Made by a program: the position numbers and the translations under genes. Shown here one piece after another: positions 1 through 8,703 of a stretch of 64,000 bases of DNA (the stretch's first letter is position 1; each line of letters starts with the position of its first letter). A model generated the notes under the pieces. That model saw only the letters and a program-made list of their open reading frames with translations, searched no databases and had not been told where the DNA came from. Source of the stretch: JAZDFC01 sp043808235 (GTDB taxonomy: Bacteria > Bacteroidota > Ignavibacteria > Ignavibacteriales > Melioribacteraceae); assembly GCA_043808235.1 (NCBI GenBank), contig JAZDFC010000005.1, positions 25,600-89,599 of the forward strand, given 5' to 3'.

Positions 1-498
1 CGTATGAATTCTATAATTTATTTTCGCTAATGTTCGCTGTAAATTCCAATCCAATTTTAAATTGGAATTTTCTTCATCCTTTAATCGTTGGAATTCTTTT
101 ACTAAATAGAGTTTAAACTCAGCGCTAACCCACGAAGAAAATTCAAATGCAATATCGCGATGTGCGAAGGTACCACCTTTATTTCCCGGTTTAGATATGA
201 TTCCTATTGCGTCAGTCGCTTCTATCCACTTCGTGGGTGAAAGAACAAATGAATTACTTCCGGCTTGAAAAAGAAAGGTGTCGAATTCGACCCCTTTGAA
301 ATTCGGATTATGTAGTTTTTCCCATAGACCCAAAAATTCAATCGTGGTTTTAGATCTCATCCAATTTTTAACAACATCTTTGGGCTCGTCCGGATTTTTA
401 TGACGGGCAATATCAGTAATGGAGATATAATCTTCACGATCTCTGTGAAAGAAAAAGATATCCTTACCTTGAACGGTTATTGTTTTTATCCGGCTCAT
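1..498 (-). CDS. KilA-N domain protein, partial (C-terminus off the window)
   Basis: The minus strand from the ATG at 498 stays open for 166 codons to the window edge. The translation starts MSRIKTITVQGKDIFFFHRD and contains DYISITDIARHK, FLGLWEKLHNPNF, SPTKWIEATDAIGI and GGTFAHRDIAFEFSSWVSAE. This pattern is that of the KilA-N DNA-binding domain as found in chromosomal Bacteroidota proteins (in phages the same domain occurs in antirepressor-like proteins). The domain fills nearly the whole visible part and ends in a helical region (EFKLYLVKEFQRLKDEE). The likely role is DNA binding, target unknown. No phage or mobile-element gene lies next to it in this window, so prophage origin is not supported. 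The start was chosen because it is the first ATG and the family usually begins with this short MS(R/K)IKTI segment. Confidence 0.8.
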   Translation of the reverse strand, partial: MSRIKTITVQGKDIFFFHRDREDYISITDIARHKNPDEPKDVVKNWMRSKTTIEFLGLWEKLHNPNFKGVEFDTFLFQAGSNSFVLSPTKWIEATDAIGIISKPGNKGGTFAHRDIAFEFSSWVSAEFKLYLVKEFQRLKDEENSNLKLDWNLQRTLAKINYRIHT

Positions 499-570
499 TT
501 ATTTTAACTTTATTTGCAAAAGATCTTGCTAGCATGTTGCAGGTCTTTTTCAATTCAAAAGCACATTTCT

Positions 571-592
571 ATATATATCAGTCAATATATAT
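571..592. other. AT-only inverted repeat between convergent-side ends of KilA-N gene and aconitase
   Basis: ATATATAT at 571-578 and again at 585-592 are mutually complementary around a 6-nt loop. The repeat lies 6 nt past the aconitase stop codon on the minus strand. It could be a weak hairpin at the aconitase 3' end, but there is no clear T-run after it, so a terminator role is only a guess. Confidence 0.25.
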
Positions 593-597
593 GATTT

Positions 598-2859
598 TTA
601 TTTTTGATTCGCCGCAATCAAATTCAACGCGCCGCCGGCTTTGAACCATTCAATCTGGTTGTCGTTGAACGAATGATTTAACGAAGTTTCTTCCATTGTT
701 CCGTTGGAATGTTTGATTGTTAATTTCAGCGGTTCGCCGGGTGTGAATTTATCCAAACCGGTGATGCTTAGTTTGTCATCTTCTTTTATTTTATCGTAAT
801 CAGCCGGGTTCGCAAAAGTTAGCGGCAGCATTCCCTGCTTTTTCAAATTAGTTTCGTGGATACGTGCAAAGCTGCGGGTGATGATAGCGCGTCCGCCGAG
901 GTGACGCGGCTCCATCGCCGCATGCTCACGGCTCGAGCCTTCGCCGTAGTTTTCATCACCAACTACAATCCAGCCGATTCCCTGTGCTTTGTAATCGCGT
1001 GCAACTTCGTGAACTTGTTTGTATTCGCCGGTGAAGATATTTTTTGCTTCGCCTGCTTTTTCGGTGAAAGCATTGATGGCGCCGAGGAACATGTTTTTTG
1101 AAATGTTATCGAGATGTCCGCGGAATTTTAACCAGGCGCCTGCCGGCGAAATATGATCGGTAGTGCATTTGCCCTTCGCTTTAAGCAGCAGTGGAACATC
1201 AACGATATCGTTCCCATCCCACGGCTTGAACGTTTCCATGAATGAGAGACGTTCATTATTCTCCGGCATTTTAATTTCGGTTTTGAATCCATCTTCCGAA
1301 GGAGCGAGAAATCCTTTTGTGTCTTTCACAAAATCCTGTCCCGGTAATTCTTCACCGTATGGCGGATCGAGTTTAATCTTTTCGCCTTTTTCATTCGTAA
1401 TAAAATCCGTTTCGGGATTGAACGATAGACTGCCTGCAATTGCAAGCGCTGTTACAATTTCTGGACTCGCTACAAAGGAAAGTGTTTCGGGATTGTTGTC
1501 GTTACGTTTTGCAAAATTTCGGTTGAACGAATTCACAATTGTATTTCGGTCGCCTGTTTTGATATCCACGCGTTTCCACATACCGATGCACGGCCCGCAT
1601 GCATTGGCAAGTACCTGTCCGCCGAACTCGGTGAGCACTTCCAATTGCCCGTCGCGTTCGATTGTTGCGCGAACTTGTTCGGAGCCGGGAGTAATAGTGA
1701 ATTGCGTTTTTGCTTTTAATCCTTTGGACAAAGCCTGGCGTGCAATATTTGTCGATCGATCAATGTCCTCGTAACTTGAGTTCGTGCAGCTACCAATTAG
1801 CGCAACGCTAATTTTATCGGGATAATTATTTTCAATTACCGCTTCTTTCATTTTAGAAATTGGATGCGCGAGATCGGGAGTGAATGGTCCGTTCAAATGA
1901 GGTTCGAGTTCATTTAAATTAATTTCAACTACCTGGTCGAAATATTTGCCGGGTTCAGCATATACTTCGTCGTCGGCTTTTAACACATCGGCATATTTTT
2001 CAACGAGTTCTGCAACATCTGTGCGATCGGTTTTTCTCAAATATCTCGACATGCTTTCATCAAACGCAAATACGGATGTTGTCGCTCCGATTTCGGCGCC
2101 CATATTACAGATAGTGGCTTTTCCTGTGCACGATATTGATTGAGCGCCCTCACCGAAGTATTCAACGATTGCGCCCGTACCGCCTTTAACAGTTAGCAAT
2201 CCCGCAACTTTTAATATAACATCTTTCGGCGAAGTCCAACCGGAAAGTTTGCCGGTCAGTTTTATGCCAATGAATTTGGGAAATTTTAATTCCCACGGCA
2301 TTCCCGCCATAACATCAACAACATCCGCGCCGCCGACACCAATAGCAATCATTCCAAGTCCGCCGGCATTGGGAGTGTGAGAGTCCGAGCCGATCATCAT
2401 TCCACCGGGGAATGCATAATTCTCGAGAATAACTTGATGAATAATTCCTGCTCCGGGTTTCCAAAATCCTACACCGTATTTTTGGCAGATGCTTTCAAGG
2501 AATTCATATACTTCTTTGTTCTCATCAATAGCTCGTTTCAAATCTACTTCCGATCCGCTTTGTGCTACGATTAAATGGTCGGCGTGGGCAGTAGCTGGAA
2601 CGCCAGCGCTCTTTCTTCCCGCATGCATGAATTGAAGCATAGCCATTTGCGCCGTTGCGTCCTGCATTGCAACTCTATCGGGAGCGAAATCCGCAAAGTC
2701 TTTTCCGCGAGCGAATGATTTTACGGGCGTTTCCCAAAGATGTGCATAGAGAATTTTCTCGGCATAAGTCAACGGGCTGCCGGCTGTTATTCTTGCTTGC
2801 TCAATTTTTTCTTTTAGCTGTGTATATACTTTTTCGATCATTTCGAAATTGGCTGTCAT
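598..2859 (-). CDS. acn: Aconitate hydratase, mitochondrial-type
   Basis: This protein interconverts citrate and isocitrate through a [4Fe-4S] cluster in the cytoplasmic TCA cycle. It is 753 aa when started at the ATG at 2859. That start is preceded by GGAGG with correct spacing; an in-frame TTG at 2871 overlaps this ribosome site and is unlikely. The cluster cysteines are visible at C358 (GSCTNSS) and at C421 and C424 (NACGPCIGMW), numbering that matches the classical mitochondrial enzyme. The C-terminal swivel domain has GSSREHAAMEPRHLGG and a conserved arginine in TRSFARIHETN. Length and motif order are normal for the single-chain mitochondrial-type family (TIGR01340-like) rather than AcnA/IRP or AcnB. 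It stands alone on the minus strand; nothing adjacent belongs to the TCA cycle. Confidence 0.96.
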   Translation of the reverse strand: MTANFEMIEKVYTQLKEKIEQARITAGSPLTYAEKILYAHLWETPVKSFARGKDFADFAPDRVAMQDATAQMAMLQFMHAGRKSAGVPATAHADHLIVAQSGSEVDLKRAIDENKEVYEFLESICQKYGVGFWKPGAGIIHQVILENYAFPGGMMIGSDSHTPNAGGLGMIAIGVGGADVVDVMAGMPWELKFPKFIGIKLTGKLSGWTSPKDVILKVAGLLTVKGGTGAIVEYFGEGAQSISCTGKATICNMGAEIGATTSVFAFDESMSRYLRKTDRTDVAELVEKYADVLKADDEVYAEPGKYFDQVVEINLNELEPHLNGPFTPDLAHPISKMKEAVIENNYPDKISVALIGSCTNSSYEDIDRSTNIARQALSKGLKAKTQFTITPGSEQVRATIERDGQLEVLTEFGGQVLANACGPCIGMWKRVDIKTGDRNTIVNSFNRNFAKRNDNNPETLSFVASPEIVTALAIAGSLSFNPETDFITNEKGEKIKLDPPYGEELPGQDFVKDTKGFLAPSEDGFKTEIKMPENNERLSFMETFKPWDGNDIVDVPLLLKAKGKCTTDHISPAGAWLKFRGHLDNISKNMFLGAINAFTEKAGEAKNIFTGEYKQVHEVARDYKAQGIGWIVVGDENYGEGSSREHAAMEPRHLGGRAIITRSFARIHETNLKKQGMLPLTFANPADYDKIKEDDKLSITGLDKFTPGEPLKLTIKHSNGTMEETSLNHSFNDNQIEWFKAGGALNLIAANQK

Positions 2860-3053
2860 TGTTTCCTCCAATAATTAAAAACTATGCAAAGATAAAAAAA
2901 TCCGCAGTTGTTTGCCTTCATCATATAAAGAATGCATTTGTAAATGTAGCCGAATTCAGTGAAGTTAAATCCAAGTTGTGAGATCTCTCCCGAAATTAAG
3001 GGTAAATTTTTAATATAAAACAGCCCTTTATGAAAGATATTTGAAAAAGCCTC

Positions 3054-3083
3054 TTGACAAAATAATATAATTATTTATCTTTG
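3054..3083 (+). promoter_or_regulatory. Bacteroidota-type promoter of the amt/glnK unit
   Basis: TTGAC at 3054-3058 and TATCTTTG at 3076-3083, separated by 17 nt, match the -33 (TTG/TTTG) and -7 (TAnnTTTG) consensus of Bacteroidota primary sigma factors. A transcript would begin near 3089, giving a leader of about 195 nt before the ammonium transporter. The match is exact at -7; use in vivo is inferred. Confidence 0.6.
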
Positions 3084-3093
3084 CGAGCAGTAA

Positions 3094-3112
3094 TTCCTAA
3101 TTATATTAGGAA
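3094..3112. promoter_or_regulatory. Perfect inverted repeat at predicted transcription start (possible operator)
   Basis: TTCCTAAT at 3094-3101 and ATTAGGAA at 3105-3112 form an 8+8 bp dyad around TAT. It lies about 5 nt after the predicted start point, a position where a repressor would block initiation. The binding protein is unknown. The dyad is AT-rich, so chance occurrence cannot be excluded. Confidence 0.35.
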
Positions 3113-3283
3113 ATAATAGCAAACTAAGAAAATAATTAAGGATAATGAGATAATTTGCATAAACATCATTAAACAAAAAGGGGTTTTATATGTGGAGGTT
3201 ATGATAATTACAAAAATAATCATCGAACCGGCCGCAGATTTTTTTCAATGATGTTATACTAATCAATTATTAAAGGAGCAAAA

Positions 3284-4606
3284 ATGAAATACTCAAAAAA
3301 AATCTTTTTCTTTCTGCTTGTGTTTATACCCCTTCTTGTTTTTGCACAAGACTCTGCCCCTACGTCAGAAAGTAATGCTGCTAAGATAAGCGAAGTACAA
3401 ACAAACAGCGACTTCGTTTGGACACTCATGGCTGCATTCCTTGTATTCTTTATGCAGGCCGGGTTTGCGATGGTTGAAGCCGGATTAACCAGATGTAAAA
3501 ATACGGTAAATATATTGATGAAAAATTTAATGGATTTTGCCGTTGGTTCATTAGTGTATTGGGCAATCGGATTCGGCTTGATGTTTGGAATTACAAACGG
3601 ATTATTCGGAACAACAGGATTTTTCTTTTCCGATTTTGCAATCGACCAGGATCAATGGTTATTTGCTTTCTGGATGTTCCAGGTAGTGTTTGCTGCAACG
3701 GCGGCAACTATAGTATCGGGAGCCATGGCAGAAAGAACTAAATTTATCTCATATCTAATTTACTCAGCTGCAATATCTGCTGTGATATATCCGGTATTCG
3801 GTTCATGGGCATGGGGTAGCTTATTTAAAGGCGGCGGCTGGTTAGAAGATCTTGGATTTATCGATTTTGCAGGCTCAACCGTTGTTCACTCAATTGGCGG
3901 TTGGTGCGCTTTGGCAGGCGCATTAATTCTTGGACCGCGAATCGGAAAGTATACAAAGGAAGGAAAAGCCAGAGCAATTCCAGGTCATAATTTAACACTT
4001 GCCGCACTCGGAACTTTTATTCTTTGGTTCGGCTGGTTTGGATTTAATCCTGGAAGTACAACGGCTGCAAATAAAGATATCGCAATAATTGCCGTAAATA
4101 CTAATTTAGCTGGTGCAGCAGGGGCAGTTGCTTCCATGATTACTGCATGGGTAATATTCAAAAAACCTGAAGCAACAATGACATTTAACGGTGCGCTTGC
4201 AGGGCTTGTTGCCATTACAGCCGGTTGTGCTAATGTAACTCCGCTTGGTTCTGTGTTTATCGGACTAATAGCCGGTGTTGTTGTAGTGCTTAGCGTACTC
4301 TTTATCGAAAAGACATTGAAAATAGACGACCCTGTTGGAGCAATTTCTGTGCACGGTGTCTGCGGAGCGCTTGGAACCTTGCTTGCCGGTGTCTTTGATG
4401 CAAATGGATTCTCCTGGTCGGTTGTCGGAGTTCAGGCGCTTGGTATTGTAACCGCTTTTGGATGGGCATTTTCAACAGCTTACATTTTATTCACTATCTT
4501 GAAGAAGACTGTTGGCTTAAGAGTTACTCCGGAAGAAGAACTTGAAGGTTTGGATTATGGAGAGCATGGATTAGAGGCTTATCCGGAATTTGAGAAAGTA
4601 TCCTAA
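3284..4606 (+). CDS. amt: Ammonium transporter Amt (with signal peptide), PII-linked
   Basis: This 440-aa inner-membrane channel conducts NH3/NH4+. An N-terminal signal peptide (KKIFFFLLVFIPLLVFAQD) is followed by eleven predicted membrane segments, as in AmtB. The pore twin histidines are H202 (VVHSIGG) and H357 (SVHGVCGALG). Other family landmarks are MVEAGLTRCKNT, GAMAERTKF and WFGWFGFNPGS. The cytoplasmic tail (EEELEGLDYGEHGLEAYPE) carries the conserved YGEH/EAY-type end seen in Amt proteins. It is the first gene of a three-gene unit with a TorF-like porin and a PII protein. PII is expected to plug this channel when nitrogen is plentiful. Start: ATG after AAAGGAG. Confidence 0.96.
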   Translation: MKYSKKIFFFLLVFIPLLVFAQDSAPTSESNAAKISEVQTNSDFVWTLMAAFLVFFMQAGFAMVEAGLTRCKNTVNILMKNLMDFAVGSLVYWAIGFGLMFGITNGLFGTTGFFFSDFAIDQDQWLFAFWMFQVVFAATAATIVSGAMAERTKFISYLIYSAAISAVIYPVFGSWAWGSLFKGGGWLEDLGFIDFAGSTVVHSIGGWCALAGALILGPRIGKYTKEGKARAIPGHNLTLAALGTFILWFGWFGFNPGSTTAANKDIAIIAVNTNLAGAAGAVASMITAWVIFKKPEATMTFNGALAGLVAITAGCANVTPLGSVFIGLIAGVVVVLSVLFIEKTLKIDDPVGAISVHGVCGALGTLLAGVFDANGFSWSVVGVQALGIVTAFGWAFSTAYILFTILKKTVGLRVTPEEELEGLDYGEHGLEAYPEFEKVS

Positions 4607-4645
4607 AATATAGTTTATAAAATTAGAACATAAAGGAAAATAAAA

Positions 4646-5371
4646 ATGAAAAATTTACTTACAAAAAAAGGCTCGATAATTATTACTGTCATTTTATTAT
4701 TAACGATCGGAAATCTTAATGCGCAATCTCTTTCCGTTGGAACCGATGTTGTAAGCCGTTACGTTTGGCGCGGTCTTGAACTCGGAAGCAATACGCCAAA
4801 TGTTCAGCCATCTGTCGAATTCGTATTCGGAAGTTTAGCCGTGGGATTTTGGGGCGCGTACTCGTTATCTGAAACTACGGGACTAAACGAGATTGATATT
4901 TATGCCAGCTATTCGGTTGATTTAAGCAACGCCGGGAGTATGAGTCTTGGTGTTACCGATTATACTAATCCAAATAGTGGAGTTAAAATTGGAAATTTTA
5001 ATAACTACGATAATGAAGCGGATCCAGGCGCTCATTACATAGAGCTGAATGCAGGATACACTGGCGGTGAGAGTTTCCCGATCTCTCTTTCATTCAACAT
5101 GTTTTTATATAATTTGAAAAACAATCCGATCTATTTTCAATTGGGATATTCTACATCCGTGGAGGATGTTGCGCTTGATATTTTCGCCGGCGGTACCCCG
5201 GGCGAAGACAACGGATATTATGGAGTTACGGATTTCAGTATTATCAATGTAGGGTTTACAGCATCGAAGAGTATTAAATTTACAGAAGACTTCAGTCTCC
5301 CGCTTTTTGGATCGGTAATTCTTAATCCGGCTTCAGAGAATTTATTTTTTGTAGTAGGATTTAGTTTATAA
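4646..5371 (+). CDS. TorF-family putative outer-membrane porin
   Basis: A 241-aa protein with a signal peptide ending ...LNAQ. The mature part starts LSVGTDVVSRYVWRGLELG, the N-terminal signature of the family annotated as TorF putative porin (TIGR02001 type): V-S-x-Y-x-x-RG. The rest alternates polar and hydrophobic residues as in beta-strands and ends with a hydrophobic residue (VVGFSL), typical of outer-membrane barrels. It lies 39 nt after amt and 49 nt before the PII gene, so the three are probably co-transcribed. The position suggests a role in outer-membrane entry of ammonium or another small nitrogen source; this is inference from context only. Confidence 0.75.
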   Translation: MKNLLTKKGSIIITVILLLTIGNLNAQSLSVGTDVVSRYVWRGLELGSNTPNVQPSVEFVFGSLAVGFWGAYSLSETTGLNEIDIYASYSVDLSNAGSMSLGVTDYTNPNSGVKIGNFNNYDNEADPGAHYIELNAGYTGGESFPISLSFNMFLYNLKNNPIYFQLGYSTSVEDVALDIFAGGTPGEDNGYYGVTDFSIINVGFTASKSIKFTEDFSLPLFGSVILNPASENLFFVVGFSL

Positions 5372-5420
5372 TTACTTTTGTTACTTATAAACACTAAAAA
5401 TTATAAAAAGGAAATTAAAA

Positions 5421-5759
5421 ATGAAAAAAATAGAAGCTATTATTAGACCACATAAACTCGACGAAGTCCAGGAAGCATTGCAGGAAGCAGGTTTCCCGGG
5501 GCTTACTGTTAGCGAAACGAGAGGATACGGACGTCAAAAAGGTCATAAAGAAGTTTATCGCGGGGCAGAGTATAACATAAACTTTGTACCGAAATTAAAA
5601 ATAGAGTTAATCTGTTCGGATCACATGATGGAAAAAGCTATCGACATCATAATGAAGACTGCTCGCACCGGACAGGTGGGCGATGGAAAGATTTTCGTTT
5701 ATGATACTCAGGACGCCATCAGAATTAGAACCGGTGAATCCGGCGAAGGCGCTTTATAA
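5421..5759 (+). CDS. glnK: PII nitrogen regulatory protein (GlnK type)
   Basis: A 112-aa PII protein beginning MKKIEAIIRPHKLDEVQEAL. The T-loop has RGAEYNINFVPK with Tyr51 at the classic uridylylation position. The B-loop (TGQVGDGKIFV) and the C-terminal arginines of the ATP/ADP site (IRIRTGE) are present. PII trimers sense ATP/ADP and 2-oxoglutarate and control partners including Amt. Because it is linked to amt, GlnK is the better name than GlnB, although the sequence alone cannot separate them. Whether Tyr51 is modified depends on a GlnD homologue that is not in this window. A strong terminator follows 31 nt after the stop codon. Confidence 0.95.
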   Translation: MKKIEAIIRPHKLDEVQEALQEAGFPGLTVSETRGYGRQKGHKEVYRGAEYNINFVPKLKIELICSDHMMEKAIDIIMKTARTGQVGDGKIFVYDTQDAIRIRTGESGEGAL

Positions 5760-5789
5760 TTATTTACCTCTTGTTTCCTTCTTGTTAGC

Positions 5790-5826
5790 ATGTGGCCGGA
5801 TTTGAAAGGTCCGGCCGCATTTATTT
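5790..5826 (+). terminator. Intrinsic terminator of the amt-porin-glnK unit
   Basis: ATGTGGCCGGA (5790-5800) pairs with TCCGGCCGCAT (5810-5820), giving an 11-bp GC-rich stem with one G-T pair and a 9-nt loop, followed by TTATTT. It marks the 3' end of the nitrogen unit. Confidence 0.8.
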
Positions 5827-5914
5827 CAGTTCAAGTTCATTCGCGCCATTTCAGCTGACCGATAATTTTAAAATAGATTTCGGTTAATCGGGTATCCATT
5901 ATTAAATTTACCGC

Positions 5915-6631
5915 ATGGATTATAAAAATCATATACAGCATTATAAGAACGACGCCGAGTATTTTGACTACTTCGAAAACACAAAAATAAGCGAGCAGGA
6001 AATTCTCCGCCGTTATCAGCAGTATTTTCATTTATATAAATTAAAACCCGGAGATAAATTTCTCGAAATAGGAGCAGGTGCGGGATTCGCATTAAAATAT
6101 GTTGATAAAATTGAATGTTCATATTTCACGGTAGATATCTCAGCTAAGAATGTTGGGAGATTAAGATCAAAAATTACAAAGCTGATTTTTCCGGTTTGCG
6201 GAGATGTCTTCCGTCTGCCGTTTGCGTCTGAGAGTTTTGATTTCGTTTTGATAGCCGAAGTGGTAGAACATTTAAGCAAGCCCGAAGACGCGCTTCGCGA
6301 ACTAAATAGAATTCTTAAACCTAATGGGTCAATAGTCATCTCCGTTCCATACAAAGAAAAAATCTCGTACCAACTCTGTATACACTGCAATAAACCGACA
6401 CCGACAAACGCGCATCTTCATTCTTTCAATGAGGATAAATTAATAAAACTGTTTACCGGTTCAGGCTTTTCAATAATCAAGTTAACAACATGTTTGAATA
6501 AAATTACTAATAGGCTTCATCTGAATTTGATTTTAAAATTTCTACCTTTCCCGCTGTGGAAATTTTTTGACCGGATTCCAAATTTTATAACCGATAAACC
6601 CGCTTCATTCGTTATTTTAGCCAGGAAATAA
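5915..6631 (+). CDS. Class I SAM-dependent methyltransferase
   Basis: A 238-aa soluble protein with a Rossmann methyltransferase fold. Motif I (FLEIGAGAGFALKYV, about residues 50-64) binds S-adenosylmethionine. The acidic residue after strand 2 is in YFTVDIS, and the post-motif region CGDVFRLPFASESFDFVLIAEVVEHL matches the Methyltransf_11/25 type. Substrate is unknown. A possible CxxC pair (CIHCNKPTPTNAHLHSFNEDK, middle of the protein) resembles that of methyltransferases acting in cell-surface glycan or lipid pathways, but this is not diagnostic. It lies 34 nt before an isochorismatase-family gene and may be co-transcribed with it. Confidence 0.85.
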   Translation: MDYKNHIQHYKNDAEYFDYFENTKISEQEILRRYQQYFHLYKLKPGDKFLEIGAGAGFALKYVDKIECSYFTVDISAKNVGRLRSKITKLIFPVCGDVFRLPFASESFDFVLIAEVVEHLSKPEDALRELNRILKPNGSIVISVPYKEKISYQLCIHCNKPTPTNAHLHSFNEDKLIKLFTGSGFSIIKLTTCLNKITNRLHLNLILKFLPFPLWKFFDRIPNFITDKPASFVILARK

Positions 6632-6664
6632 AATTATTGATCGTAAAAAAACTGATAGGAATTT

Positions 6665-7231
6665 ATGGATACTGCTCTTATACTCATTGATATTCAAAAC
6701 GACTATTTCCCGGGCGGCAAAATGCAATTGGAAGGCAGCATTGAAGCGGTCTCAAACGCTAAGTCGCTGCTAATAAAATGCAGGGAGTTGAAAATTCCCG
6801 TTATTCATGTACAGCATTTTTCGGTTCACAGTGGATCAACCTTTTTTATTCCCCGCACAGAAGGTGTTGAAATTCATGATTCGGTTAAACCAATCGATTC
6901 GGAAATCGTGATAAAGAAAAATTATCCAAACAGTTTTAGGAACACATCATTACTTGATGAACTGAAAAAAAACGGGATTAAAAAATTAATTATTTGCGGA
7001 ATGATGACTCACATGTGTATTGATGCAACTGTCCGCGCGGCTTTCGATTTCGGTTTTTCGTGTATTGTCGCCGGTGATGCATGCGCAACAAAATCACTCG
7101 ATTACGACGGGTACATCATTAAAAGCGAATTTGTTCATTCGGCTTTCTTAGCTGCGCTGGCTTCGGTTTATGCAAAAGTTACCACATCGGAAGGAGCGCT
7201 GGAAATTCTAAAAGAAAACAATTGCAGTTAG
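6665..7231 (+). CDS. Isochorismatase-family cysteine hydrolase
   Basis: A 188-aa member of the family that includes isochorismatase, nicotinamidase and N-carbamoylsarcosine amidase. The catalytic triad is visible: Asp9 (LILIDIQNDYF), Lys85 (IKKNYPNSF) and Cys118 (GMMTHMCIDATVRAAFDFG). The cis-peptide GMMTHMC segment is typical of the broad cysteine hydrolase branch. The substrate cannot be read from the sequence. A second member lies at 9509-10057 and a fragment of a third at 15562-15630. Confidence 0.88.
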   Translation: MDTALILIDIQNDYFPGGKMQLEGSIEAVSNAKSLLIKCRELKIPVIHVQHFSVHSGSTFFIPRTEGVEIHDSVKPIDSEIVIKKNYPNSFRNTSLLDELKKNGIKKLIICGMMTHMCIDATVRAAFDFGFSCIVAGDACATKSLDYDGYIIKSEFVHSAFLAALASVYAKVTTSEGALEILKENNCS

Positions 7232-7254
7232 GTTTATAGTTTTCCACATAATCA

Positions 7255-7307
7255 CCCCGCTGTTCCTTTTCCCAAATTAACAATGGTAAGGTTACAGCGA
7301 GGTTTTT
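7255..7307 (+). terminator. Probable terminator after the isochorismatase-family gene
   Basis: CCCCGCTGT (7255-7263) can pair with ACAGCGAGG (7294-7302) with one mismatch, followed directly by TTTTT. The 30-nt loop is long, so efficiency is uncertain. It lies between convergent genes. Confidence 0.4.
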
Positions 7308-7350
7308 AAAAAGCAGCCGGTAATAAAATTATTATCAGCCGGAATTTTTT

Positions 7351-8571
7351 TTATTCCTGCTCGTATGCAATTTCACCGTGAAGTGAATTATCGAGACCCG
7401 CTTCTTCTTCTTCTTTTGTAACCTTGACGGGTGTTATATAATTAATGAGTTTTAGCATTATATAAGTAAACAAAAAGCAATAAGCGCCTACTATCGCCAC
7501 GGAAATGAATTGTATAAATAGAAAACTAAATCCACCGCCTGTAAATAAACCGTTTGTAGTAACCATCGGATTAACTGCGCTTGAGGCAAATAAGCCAAGC
7601 ATAATAATACCAATTACACCGCCAACTCCGTGAACACCCCATACATCAAGTGCATCGTCCCAGTGTAATTTGTTTTTAAGAGCGACGGCAAAATAACACA
7701 CTATCCCTGAAACAATTCCTATTATTGCTGCGTGACCAATTGTTACAAATCCGGCTGCGGGTGTAATTGTGGCTAACCCGGCAACTGAACCTGTTAATAA
7801 TCCGACAAGTTTTGGTTTCTTTTCCAAAACCCATGCAAGAAAAAGCCAGGTTATTGCAGCAAAAGAAGCCGAAACATCGGTATTTAAAAAAGCCGTAGTG
7901 GTAATAGCATCCACTTTTAATTCGCTGCCGGCATTAAAACCATACCAGCCAAACCATAGTAATCCCGTTCCAAGAGCAACAAGCGGAATACTGTGAGGTC
8001 CCCTTTCGACAATTTTTCTTTTGCCTACATAAAACACCGATGCCAGGGCAGCCATACCTGCGCTTGCATGAACAACAATTCCGCCTGCAAAATCCAAAAC
8101 GCCCCATTGTGCAAATAAGCCGCCGCCCCAAACCATGTGTACCAGCGGGAAATATACTAAGAACAACCACAGAGTTAAAAACACCATATATGCGGGAAAT
8201 TTTACTCTATTGGCAAATGCGCCTGTTATTAACGCGGGTGTGATAATAGCAAACATCATTTGATATGCAACAAAAACATAAAGAGGAATTTCGTTATTGC
8301 CCGTGTAAATATCATTTAATGAAGTTCCTGCAAGAAATGCCATATCGAGGTTACCGATTATTCCGCCTTCGCCACCGCTGAAGCAGAGTGAATATCCAAA
8401 TGCATACCATAAAACTGTCGTCCATCCAAGAGATACAAAACTCTGTATCATAATTGCAAGAACATTTTTTCTACCGACTAATCCGCCGTAAAAAAAGGCT
8501 AAGCCGGGCGTCATTAACATTACGAGGCTGCATGCCACCAGCATGAATCCGGTACTTCCAGTGTTTAACAT
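7351..8571 (-). CDS. amt: Second ammonium transporter Amt
   Basis: A 406-aa ammonium channel with the same pore features as the first copy: H168 (VVHASAGMAAL) and H314 (GVHGVGGVIG), PGLAFFYGGLVGRKN near the N-terminus and WFGWYGFNAGS. Unlike the copy at 3284 it has no cleavable signal peptide and begins directly with MLNTGSTGFMLVACSLVMLM, the more common bacterial form. The tail KEEEEAGLDNSLHGEIAYEQE keeps the conserved charged C-terminus. It has no PII gene of its own and is divergent from a LytTR regulator, which is a candidate controller. The two Amt copies are distinct subtypes, not a recent duplication. Confidence 0.95.
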   Translation of the reverse strand: MLNTGSTGFMLVACSLVMLMTPGLAFFYGGLVGRKNVLAIMIQSFVSLGWTTVLWYAFGYSLCFSGGEGGIIGNLDMAFLAGTSLNDIYTGNNEIPLYVFVAYQMMFAIITPALITGAFANRVKFPAYMVFLTLWLFLVYFPLVHMVWGGGLFAQWGVLDFAGGIVVHASAGMAALASVFYVGKRKIVERGPHSIPLVALGTGLLWFGWYGFNAGSELKVDAITTTAFLNTDVSASFAAITWLFLAWVLEKKPKLVGLLTGSVAGLATITPAAGFVTIGHAAIIGIVSGIVCYFAVALKNKLHWDDALDVWGVHGVGGVIGIIMLGLFASSAVNPMVTTNGLFTGGGFSFLFIQFISVAIVGAYCFLFTYIMLKLINYITPVKVTKEEEEAGLDNSLHGEIAYEQE

Positions 8572-8632
8572 AAATATCTCCCATGATATTTGAGTGAATT
8601 ATTAAAATGTTGCGATACGATTTTAATTAATA

Positions 8633-8660
8633 AAAAGATAGTATTATAATTGCATGTCAA
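8633..8660 (-). promoter_or_regulatory. Possible promoter of the second amt gene
   Basis: On the minus strand TTGAC (8660-8656) and TATCTTTT (8640-8633) resemble the promoter of the first amt gene (TTGAC ... TATCTTTG), with 15 nt between instead of 17. The last -7 base is T rather than G, so the match is weaker. Confidence 0.35.
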
Positions 8661-8703
8661 CTAATGCAACATATTTGTCTTAAAAGAGCAGTATGTAAAG
8701 AAT

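Noticed and set aside
1..498. Prophage inferred from the KilA-N domain
   Set aside because: The protein is of the chromosomal Bacteroidota type and no phage structural, integrase or lysis genes are nearby.
1163..1774. Plus-strand frame of 203 codons inside aconitase
   Set aside because: It lies antisense to strongly conserved aconitase sequence and has no recognisable domain; it is a shadow frame.
2860..2871. TTG at 2871 as start of aconitase
   Set aside because: It overlaps the GGAGG ribosome site of the ATG at 2859, and the extra residues are not part of the family.
2872..3283. Sigma-54/NtrC promoter before amt
   Set aside because: No TGGCAC-N5-TTGC-like sequence was found; a Bacteroidota housekeeping-type promoter fits better.
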